9,428 bases of DNA from Candidatus Anoxychlamydiales bacterium. Lineage in GTDB: Bacteria; Chlamydiota; Chlamydiia; Chlamydiales; SM23-39. Below, in pieces: positions 1 to 5,828 of this stretch. The notes under the pieces are model-generated. The model did not search any database and was not told where the DNA came from. It saw only the letters and a list, made by a program, of their open reading frames with translations. The stretch's first letter is position 1. Every line of letters starts with the position of its first letter. Both the position numbers and the translations under genes were made by a program. The stretch covers positions 1 through 9,428 of the forward strand of contig JAAKFX010000061.1 of NCBI GenBank assembly GCA_011064865.1, in the 5' to 3' direction.

Positions 1-2441
1 GTGGTAATGGAGATAATACATATAATATCAATGGAGGAGATGTAACAGATTCTATCGCAACTGGAACAGGTGACGATATTTTTGTTTTTTCAGATGCTCA
101 AGAACTTACTGTCTCTAATGGGGTCACATTTTCATCTCCTGAGACTGGTAAAACCCATAGATTAGATTATTCTGCTTATTCAACTCGTATTTATATTAAT
201 CTTTCTAATGAGACAGTTGTTATAACTGACTCTGTCCCTATTACAATGAATCCATGCTCTACTACCGGTTTTAACTCAGGGGAGGCCAATACTTTAATCA
301 ATCCAACAAATATCAATGATATAATAGGAAATAATCCTTTAGCTTTAAATACTACTGAATCTGAACTTGTAGGACCTAATAGCACTTGGGAAATTTTTGG
401 TATAAATTCAGGTACAGTTGATGGTATACCTTATGCTGGCATACCAAATATTAATGGAACTAATGACGCTGATATTTTTAATTTTAGCGCAACTGGTACG
501 CAAGATAGAGTTAGAGGAAGAGGAGGCGATGATACTTTTAATTTCGGATTTTCGGCAGGATCACCTGTTGCATGGACAGGAGATGTAATTACAGCACTAG
601 ATGGAGGAACGGGAAGTGATACATTTGTATTTTATAAAGATGTTGCAATTACTGCAACTATAGATGGAGGACCTTCTCCTCCAGCATCAAACAATATTTT
701 AAAAGGCCCTCCAGTCGATGCGGGAAACTTATCAACAGCCTGGATTATCAGTGGGACTCAATCTGGAACAATTCAGCCAAGTGGTATTGGAACTGCTACT
801 AATTTCAATAAAATTAATTCATTAATTGGTAGTGACAGAGACGATACTTTTAATGTTACTCATACAATTGCTCAAACACTAACAATTGATGGGGGAACAG
901 GAACTAATAAACTTATCGGCCCAGTTGAAACAAATACTTGGTCTATAACAGGTGATGATGCTGGAACTTTAAAAGTTGGAAATCCACCTCAATTGATATC
1001 TTTTTCTAATATTGAACTATTAGAAGGAAATACTGATGTAGATAATTTTACTTTTAATGGTGCTTTTTCAATTTCCGGATCCCCTGGAATTGATGGTAAA
1101 ACTGGCGTTAATTCTATAACAGGAGCAAGCTCTAATCGAAATGATTGGAATATTACTGCAGATAATGCAGGGCAAATAGAGATTGATCCTCTTGGGGTTG
1201 GAGCTGTAACTACCTTTCAAAATATCGAAGATCTATTTGGAGGAAATAGTATAGATAACTTTACTTTTGATGGTGCTTTTCAAATATCGGGAACGACTGG
1301 AATTGATGGTCAAGCAGGGATTAATACTATTACAGCTCCTAATGTTGTAAATACTTGGAGTTTTACTGCTGCTGATACAGGGCAGCTCTCACCTTTTGGA
1401 GCAACAGGTCCTACAAATTTTACAAATACAGGAGGAGGGACTCTAAATTTAGTTGGGGGAACTACTACAGATTCATTTACCTTTGCAGCTGGCTCTTCAT
1501 TGAGCGGAAGCATTGATGGCAATAATGCTGCTTCAAATTCCATAGATGTATCTGCTGTAACATCTCCTATTGTAAGTGTTGAGCCTGGAGTGGGGACCAT
1601 TTTAGGAGGAATAGATAATATTCAGACGATTACAGGTAATTTAACTGCTACTTTTATTGCTAGAAATGATACCAATCTTTGGACAATCAGTGCAAATAAT
1701 GGAGCTCTTGTTACTAATGCAAGTGATAATATTACTTTAATTACTATTCCTTTTTTTGAAGGAGGCTCTCTATCTGATACATTTACTTTTACTGGCAATT
1801 TTGCAATTTCGGGCTCTATTAATGGCAAAGCTGGAAATAATACAATTATAGCATCTACAGGAGTTAATAATATTTGGAGGATCACTGATAATAATGCAGG
1901 AACACTGACTCCTGAGGGAGGTAGTTCAACTACTTTTTCAAATATCCAAAATTTAACAGGTAATATCGGCACTCAAGATATCTTTATTTTGTCAGATAGA
2001 AAAGGTTTAAGTGGAACAGTAAATGGAGGCGATTGTGGTGAAGGCAATACTTTAGATTATTCTGCTTATACAACATATGCTAGATCTTCTATGCCTCCTT
2101 GTGCAGGCGTTGGCACAGCTACAAATATAGGGATAATAAGATTTATTAGTATTTTCATTCCACCTACAGGGGTTGATTTTAATTTTGAAAAAGCAATTAA
2201 TACTGAATTATACATCATATATGATCTAAAAAACTTTGCAGAATTTAACAGATTTTTAAATTTTTATAGACTTATTTATTTTAAAGAAGATTATTTAAAT
2301 AGATTTTTATATTTTAACAAAGACATCAGCAATTATCTCAATGATTTTATTAAATCAATAAAGTCTAACGTAGAAAATAGAATTTTATATCCAGAATATG
2401 AATATCTAATATTTAAAAATCTAATTAAAGATAAAAAATAG
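1..2441 (+). CDS. Giant beta-repeat (filamentous-hemagglutinin-like) surface protein, 3' part
   Basis: The frame is open from the left edge (first full codon at base 3) to the TAG at 2439-2441, so this is the last ~812 residues of a longer protein. An ATG at 246 lies mid-module and is not a credible start. Residues up to about base 2138 are Thr/Asn/Gly/Ser-rich modules with the pattern N-x-W-x-I-T-x-x-N-A-G-T-L, then T-F-x-N-I, then D-x-F-T-F, then I-S-G-x-I-D/N-G. This is typical of stacked beta-solenoid repeats in secreted or surface adhesin-like proteins. The last ~100 residues (about 2139-2438) differ sharply, being rich in Lys, Phe, Tyr, Leu and Asn. The few cysteines lie near the LDYSAY motifs. 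I see no C-terminal autotransporter barrel and no Phe terminus. Function, export route and the N-terminal signal cannot be judged here; an adhesin or host-contact role is inference from architecture. Confidence 0.85.
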   Translation, partial: GNGDNTYNINGGDVTDSIATGTGDDIFVFSDAQELTVSNGVTFSSPETGKTHRLDYSAYSTRIYINLSNETVVITDSVPITMNPCSTTGFNSGEANTLINPTNINDIIGNNPLALNTTESELVGPNSTWEIFGINSGTVDGIPYAGIPNINGTNDADIFNFSATGTQDRVRGRGGDDTFNFGFSAGSPVAWTGDVITALDGGTGSDTFVFYKDVAITATIDGGPSPPASNNILKGPPVDAGNLSTAWIISGTQSGTIQPSGIGTATNFNKINSLIGSDRDDTFNVTHTIAQTLTIDGGTGTNKLIGPVETNTWSITGDDAGTLKVGNPPQLISFSNIELLEGNTDVDNFTFNGAFSISGSPGIDGKTGVNSITGASSNRNDWNITADNAGQIEIDPLGVGAVTTFQNIEDLFGGNSIDNFTFDGAFQISGTTGIDGQAGINTITAPNVVNTWSFTAADTGQLSPFGATGPTNFTNTGGGTLNLVGGTTTDSFTFAAGSSLSGSIDGNNAASNSIDVSAVTSPIVSVEPGVGTILGGIDNIQTITGNLTATFIARNDTNLWTISANNGALVTNASDNITLITIPFFEGGSLSDTFTFTGNFAISGSINGKAGNNTIIASTGVNNIWRITDNNAGTLTPEGGSSTTFSNIQNLTGNIGTQDIFILSDRKGLSGTVNGGDCGEGNTLDYSAYTTYARSSMPPCAGVGTATNIGIIRFISIFIPPTGVDFNFEKAINTELYIIYDLKNFAEFNRFLNFYRLIYFKEDYLNRFLYFNKDISNYLNDFIKSIKSNVENRILYPEYEYLIFKNLIKDKK
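162..185 (+). repeat. LDYSAY motif, copy 1
   Basis: This encodes LDYSAYST. The first 18 bases (162-179) are identical to 2052-2069. About 80 bases upstream the frame reads DIFVFSD, matching DIFILSD before copy 2, so the two motifs close equivalent modules. Confidence 0.7.
387..2075 (+). repeat. Seven degenerate Trp-anchored protein modules
   Basis: The conserved Trp codon that opens each module lies at 387, 741, 939, 1146, 1356, 1680 and 1875. Spacings are 118, 66, 69, 70, 108 and 65 residues, so the basic unit is about 65-70 residues and two units carry extra sequence. The third and fourth modules are the most alike, sharing D-N-F-T-F-[ND]-G-A-F-x-I-S-G and G-I-D-G. The repeats are diverged at DNA level, which suggests old duplications rather than recent slippage. 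Confidence 0.75.
2052..2075 (+). repeat. LDYSAY motif, copy 2
   Basis: This encodes LDYSAYTT, 1890 bases (630 codons) after copy 1. It closes the last beta module just before the switch to the Lys/aromatic-rich tail. Confidence 0.7.
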
Positions 2442-2467
2442 TATAAGATTTTTCCCTTTCATTAATT

Positions 2468-3217
2468 TCAAAGATTTGAAAAAGGATTAGAAGCTCTTTC
2501 AAAACTGATTTTTTTCTTACGAGCATTTATCTCAACTCTAATTGAAAATAAAAGATCTTGATCAAAATCTTTTGAAGCTGCCCATTTTAAATATTCAATT
2601 GGGATTTCAGAAAAGAGTCTGTTTTTATGTTTTCCAAGAGGCATTTTTTTCATTAAGATAGGTTTTTCTAATCTCTCAAGTAGCTGCTTTGTTGTTGTAA
2701 ATGTATTAGATAGTTTTTTGAAAACTTCGATATTTGCCATGACATCGTTTAGAGCTCTATGTGCTCCATCTAATTCTATGTTAAAATGTTTTGCAAGCTC
2801 TTTTAAAGAGTTATAAGGACTCTCCCCATAGAGTCTAGCGAGTCTTAAAGTGTCTATATATACAGCATCATAGATTTTACATGGCACTTGATTTCTTTTA
2901 GTTGCTTCATAGATGCTATCTATATCAAATTTTATGCTATGACCTATAATTATATGAGATCCAATAAACTTTAAAATTTGGGGGAGCACTTCTTTGATTT
3001 TGGGTTTTCCTTGTACCATATCATTTGAAATATTATGGATATCTTGAGAAATTTTAGGAATTTCAATTTCAGGATCTATTAGAGTTGAGAAGCTGTCTAA
3101 GATTTTATCGAATGTAAATTTTACAATTGCGACTTCAATGATTCTATCAGTTGTCAGATCTAAACCTGTAGCTTCTATATCTAAACAAACAAAAATATCT
3201 TTATTGAGCAGGGTCAT
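2468..3217 (-). CDS. dnaQ: DnaQ-like 3'-5' exonuclease (DNA pol III epsilon type) with C-terminal DUF3820-like domain
   Basis: This 249-residue protein is a DEDDh exonuclease that would remove 3' nucleotides, either as the proofreading subunit of DNA polymerase III or as a separate nuclease. ExoI is LDIEATGLD with D13 and E15; ExoII is GHSIKFD with D98; ExoIII is HRALND with H153 and D158. All catalytic positions are therefore present. Residues ~191-233 (MPLGKHKNRLFSEIP, then EYLKWA) match the short DUF3820-type module that is sometimes attached to such exonucleases. The ATG is at 3217, with no clear Shine-Dalgarno sequence upstream. It is the last gene of a three-gene operon, 39 bases after the tsaE stop. 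Its own stop is only 26 bases from the convergent repeat-protein gene, with no obvious hairpin between. The fold is certain; the identity as the replicative epsilon subunit is less so. Confidence 0.9.
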   Translation of the reverse strand: MTLLNKDIFVCLDIEATGLDLTTDRIIEVAIVKFTFDKILDSFSTLIDPEIEIPKISQDIHNISNDMVQGKPKIKEVLPQILKFIGSHIIIGHSIKFDIDSIYEATKRNQVPCKIYDAVYIDTLRLARLYGESPYNSLKELAKHFNIELDGAHRALNDVMANIEVFKKLSNTFTTTKQLLERLEKPILMKKMPLGKHKNRLFSEIPIEYLKWAASKDFDQDLLFSIRVEINARKKKISFERASNPFSNL

Positions 3218-3256
3218 AATTTTTTAATTAAATAATAATTAGTTTTGTATCATATT

Positions 3257-3727
3257 TTAGTAGCTAATTTCAATCTCTCTTTTGTTTTCAGTAATGTGAG
3301 TTTCATGAAGATGAGCCTCATCTGGATGGGTGTCATCTAGATGATTCATTTTTATGTAAATTGTATCTTTTGGCAAGATTTCTAAAATATTTTCAGCCCA
3401 TTCAATAAGTGTTATTCCATCTTTTGAAAAATACTCTTCAAATCCAAATGAGAAAAACGCATTTTTATCTTTTATTCTATATAGATCAAAATGATAGATC
3501 TCTATATCTGCTCTGTAGATATTTAAATATGTAAATGTTGGGCTATTAACATTTATATTTTCTTTGGATAAACCTTTTACAATTCCCTTAATAAGAGTTG
3601 TTTTGCCAGCTCCTAAATTTCCCAAAAAAGCTACTATATTTTTTTTTCTTAGCTTTTTAGATAGATCAATACCGATTTGAATGGTTTCTTTATAAGAGGA
3701 AGATACTATTTTTGTTATTTGAGCCAT
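3257..3727 (-). CDS. tsaE: TsaE, ATPase of tRNA N6-threonylcarbamoyladenosine synthesis
   Basis: TsaE (YjeE) works with TsaB and TsaD in the cytoplasm to make t6A37 on ANN-decoding tRNAs. The 156-residue product shows the Walker A motif GNLGAGKTT (36-44), the family motif SPTFTYLNIY (62-71), HFDLYR (79-84) and the EW pair (109-110), in the usual order. Length is normal to slightly long. The excess is an acidic, His-rich stretch at residues ~129-144, placed where most family members have a short turn before the last strand. The start ATG lies inside the end of the upstream gene (13-base overlap) and within a perfect inverted repeat, which suggests translational coupling. The order upstream gene-tsaE-dnaQ matches, from memory, CT538-CT537-CT536 of C. 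trachomatis. Confidence 0.95.
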   Translation of the reverse strand: MAQITKIVSSSYKETIQIGIDLSKKLRKKNIVAFLGNLGAGKTTLIKGIVKGLSKENINVNSPTFTYLNIYRADIEIYHFDLYRIKDKNAFFSFGFEEYFSKDGITLIEWAENILEILPKDTIYIKMNHLDDTHPDEAHLHETHITENKREIEISY

Positions 3728-4422
3728 TTTTCTAAATATGGCTCAAATTCTGTAAATTTAGATATAGTTTCAACAAATACTTTTATCTTATCTTCAGTAA
3801 GCTGCTCTTGAATAAAGTTTAAAAAATTTTGTTCTATTTCATAACGATTTTGATTTTGTACTTCAAAAAGTGTAAAATATTTTATATTGCTTTTTTTGAA
3901 ATCTTCTATAACAGATTTTTTACTATTAAATAATTTACCACTAATCGCAGATGAATATACTGTCTTTGTAACAGCCTCTTTTCTTGGTTTAATATATTTT
4001 TTGATAATTTCAGGATCTTCCGATACATAAAATCTTTTTGGACGAAGTCCGCCTATTCTCTCTTTATTCTCGGGACATTTCGATACCCAATCATAGATAG
4101 CATCTTGAGGATTTGGATGGGTATTGTCCCCAAAAACTTTTCCTGTAAATGGGCATATATATATTTTTTTAGTCTCGTCATTAACGTTTTGTTTGCCAAA
4201 TTGAATCTTTATCTCAGTCTCTCTATAGAGTTTGCCCGCTTTTTCTAACTTATTTAATAAAAAATCTAGACTTTGATATATAGTCTTTTCTTTAGCAAAA
4301 AGAACAGGTTTTAAATCAAATTTTTTCTCTACATAAAAAAGATATGTTAAAATAAGATCGGCTTTTCGTGTTTTTTTTAAAAATTTCAAAATTTCTTTTT
4401 TAGTTTTTTCAGTGATTTGCAT
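3715..4422 (-). CDS. Chlamydial conserved hypothetical protein (CT538/DUF2709-like)
   Basis: The function is unknown. I relate it to the chlamydial CT538 family (I believe Pfam DUF2709) by position before tsaE and dnaQ and by size; this is from memory. The protein is basic and soluble-looking with no membrane segment. It opens with a helical Lys-rich stretch (TEKTKKEILKFLKKTRKAD). Mid-protein is ICPFTGKVFGDNTHPNP with a second Cys 26 residues later (C90 and C116), and a related YSSAISGKLF follows at ~156-165 without the Cys, suggesting an internal duplication. I chose the ATG at 4422 (235 residues) because AGGGG sits five bases upstream. An in-frame ATG at 4443 would add seven residues (MKLLGAK) but has no ribosome site. 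It is the first gene of the operon with tsaE and dnaQ, and its last 13 bases overlap tsaE. Confidence 0.8.
   Translation of the reverse strand: MQITEKTKKEILKFLKKTRKADLILTYLFYVEKKFDLKPVLFAKEKTIYQSLDFLLNKLEKAGKLYRETEIKIQFGKQNVNDETKKIYICPFTGKVFGDNTHPNPQDAIYDWVSKCPENKERIGGLRPKRFYVSEDPEIIKKYIKPRKEAVTKTVYSSAISGKLFNSKKSVIEDFKKSNIKYFTLFEVQNQNRYEIEQNFLNFIQEQLTEDKIKVFVETISKFTEFEPYLEKWLK
3717..3748 (-). promoter_or_regulatory. Perfect inverted repeat covering the tsaE start codon
   Basis: On the minus-strand mRNA, ATTTGAGCCAT (3748-3738) and ATGGCTCAAAT (3727-3717) are perfectly complementary over 11 bases, around a 10-base A-rich loop. The second arm begins with the tsaE ATG, so the start codon would be paired. 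The first arm is in the last codons of the upstream gene, whose stop is at 3717-3715. Ribosomes finishing that gene would melt the stem, a classic layout for translational coupling. The structure is seen; its function is inferred. Confidence 0.6.
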
Positions 4423-4427
4423 TTTTG

Positions 4428-4432
4428 CCCCT
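4428..4432 (-). promoter_or_regulatory. Ribosome binding site that favours the 4422 start
   Basis: AGGGG on the minus strand lies five bases before the ATG at 4422 and no comparable purine run precedes the ATG at 4443. The match to AGGAGG is only moderate. Confidence 0.4.
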
Positions 4433-4487
4433 AACAATTTCATATGATTTTTTTTTGGTTGATCTTCAAATTTAATATGTTAGCTAT

Positions 4488-4518
4488 ATTTTAGCAAGTT
4501 TTAAACAAAATATATCAA
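4488..4518 (-). promoter_or_regulatory. Candidate sigma-70-type promoter of the DUF2709-tsaE-dnaQ operon
   Basis: On the minus strand, TTGATA (4518-4513) is followed after 19 bases by TAAAAT (4493-4488). A TGC directly before the -10 gives an extended -10. Transcription would start near 4481, giving a leader of about 60 bases to the ATG at 4422. The spacer is longer than the ideal 17 and the region is AT-rich, so chance matches are possible. Confidence 0.4.
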
Positions 4519-4545
4519 TCTTTATTATAAGTAATAATATACTTT

Positions 4546-4602
4546 ATTATGTGAAGACATAATCAAGTTTAATTTTAATTATGTTAATTTAAATCAAATT
4601 AA
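4546..4602. repeat. Nested inverted repeats upstream of the ldh promoter
   Basis: ATTATGT (4546-4552) pairs with ACATAAT (4557-4563) around GAAG, and the same ATTATGT recurs at 4578-4584, so the middle arm has two possible partners. Directly after, TTAATTT (4584-4590) pairs with AAATTAA (4596-4602). They lie just before the ldh -35 and could be an operator. Because the arms are short and almost entirely A/T, chance is a real alternative. Confidence 0.35.
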
Positions 4603-4604
4603 TG

Positions 4605-4633
4605 TTGCTTTTGTATATAAAACATGCTATTTT
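4605..4633 (+). promoter_or_regulatory. Candidate promoter of ldh-argS
   Basis: TTGCTT (4605-4610), a 17-base spacer and TATTTT (4628-4633), with TGC directly before the -10 (extended -10). The predicted start near 4640 leaves a leader of about 44 bases. The spacing is ideal, so I rate this higher than the divergent promoter. Confidence 0.5.
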
Positions 4634-4671
4634 ATTTGCCACATCAATTAAGATGAAATAATTAATTTTTC

Positions 4672-4677
4672 AGGGAG
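4672..4677 (+). promoter_or_regulatory. Ribosome binding site of ldh
   Basis: AGGGAG lies six bases before the ATG at 4684 and is one of the clearest ribosome sites in the window, confirming that start. Confidence 0.6.
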
Positions 4678-4683
4678 TAAAAA

Positions 4684-5826
4684 ATGTCTACTCAGATCCA
4701 AAAAAATATTACTAATAAAAAAAATGTAAAAAAATATTTGGATTTTACATTTGAAAATTTACAGATTGAAGGGTATGAAGCTGTCTATAAAATTACAAAT
4801 GAAAAAGAAAATCTTTTAGCAATTATATCTATGCATGACGTAACTTTAGGTACAGCGCTCGGTGGTACTAGAATCAAATCATACAAAAGTTTTAATGATG
4901 CTTTGACAGATGCACTTAGATTATCTAAAGGAATGAGTTACAAAGCTGCGATCTCAGAGGTTGGTCTCGGTGGTGGTAAAAGTGTAATAATCGTAGATGA
5001 TATCAAAGATAAAAATGAAAACCTTTTAAAAGCTTTTGGAAAAGCTGTTGATCTTTTAGAGGGAAAATATATTTGCGCAGAAGATATGGGATGTACACCT
5101 CAAGATGTTGAGCATATTCATGAAAATACGAAATATGTAGTAGGCCTTCCTACTGAGAAAAGTTCAGGCAATCCATCTCGTTTTACATCATATGGTGTTG
5201 TACAAGGTATAAAAGCTACTTTAAAAAAACTATTCGGTACATCAAATTTAAAAAATAGAAAAATAGCAATTCAAGGACTAGGTAGTGTTGGTGAGCTTTT
5301 AATAGAACATCTTTTTTGGGCAGGTGCTGATCTAATAGTAAGTGACATAGATATGCAAAAAGCAAAAAGCTTTGCATCTATTTATGGAGCTATTGCTGTA
5401 GAGCCTGAAGCTATACATAAAGTTGAGTGTGATATTTTCACGCCATGTGCAATTGGGGGAACTATTAACGATGAAACAATAGATGAGCTAAATTGCAAAG
5501 CTGTTTGCGGAGCTGCAAATAATCAACTTTTAGAGGATAGACATGCAGATATTTTAAAAGATAAAAATATTTTGTACGCTCCTGATTTTGTTGTAAATGC
5601 TGGCGGGCTTATAAACGTATCAACAGAGCTTGAAAAAGATGGTTATCATCCAAAAAAAGCTAAAGAAAAAATATATAAAATTTATAATGAACTTTTAGAG
5701 ATTTATAAAATTGCTGAAGAAAACAATATTTCAACAAACAAAGCTGCTATAAAATTAGCGCAATTTAAAATGAAATCTGGTATAGGTAGAAGGAAAGATA
5801 AATTATATTTTCATCATAGCGAATAA
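4684..5826 (+). CDS. ldh: Leucine dehydrogenase (Glu/Leu/Phe/Val dehydrogenase family)
   Basis: This cytoplasmic NAD-dependent enzyme would reversibly deaminate a branched-chain amino acid to its 2-oxo acid. The 380-residue protein has the N-terminal substrate domain with LGGTRI (59-64), K87 in LSKGMSYK and K99 in GLGGGK. These two lysines are 12 apart, matching K68 and K80 of bacillary leucine dehydrogenases. The Rossmann part shows IQGLGSVG (197-203), FTPCAIGGTIND, VCGAANNQL and YAPDFVVNAGGLINV, all as in the leucine rather than glutamate branch. Length is normal with a slightly extended N-terminus. The start is set by AGGGAG. argS begins two bases after the stop, so they should be cotranscribed. 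Substrate choice (Leu, Val, Ile or Phe) cannot be fixed from motifs alone. Confidence 0.92.
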   Translation: MSTQIQKNITNKKNVKKYLDFTFENLQIEGYEAVYKITNEKENLLAIISMHDVTLGTALGGTRIKSYKSFNDALTDALRLSKGMSYKAAISEVGLGGGKSVIIVDDIKDKNENLLKAFGKAVDLLEGKYICAEDMGCTPQDVEHIHENTKYVVGLPTEKSSGNPSRFTSYGVVQGIKATLKKLFGTSNLKNRKIAIQGLGSVGELLIEHLFWAGADLIVSDIDMQKAKSFASIYGAIAVEPEAIHKVECDIFTPCAIGGTINDETIDELNCKAVCGAANNQLLEDRHADILKDKNILYAPDFVVNAGGLINVSTELEKDGYHPKKAKEKIYKIYNELLEIYKIAEENNISTNKAAIKLAQFKMKSGIGRRKDKLYFHHSE

Positions 5827-5828
5827 AA

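Noticed and set aside
246..248. ATG at 246 as the start of the repeat protein
   Set aside because: The same frame is open to the left edge and already encodes family motifs (GDDIFVF, LDYSAY) before this codon.
520..630. RTX calcium-binding nonapeptides (GRGGDDTFNF, GGTGSDTFVF)
   Set aside because: Only isolated look-alikes are present, not tandem GGxGxDxUx units, so they are better explained as the D-x-F-x-F step of the beta module.
191..1972. Long minus-strand open frames opposite the repeat protein (for example 1310-1600 and 1622-1972)
   Set aside because: They lie antisense to a clear repeat-bearing reading frame, their translations are Val/Pro/Leu-rich shadows of Thr/Asn/Gly codons, and no ribosome site or family motif is seen.
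2442..2467. Terminator between the repeat protein and dnaQ
   Set aside because: Only a T-run and a chance 4-bp complement are visible; there is no usable stem on either strand.
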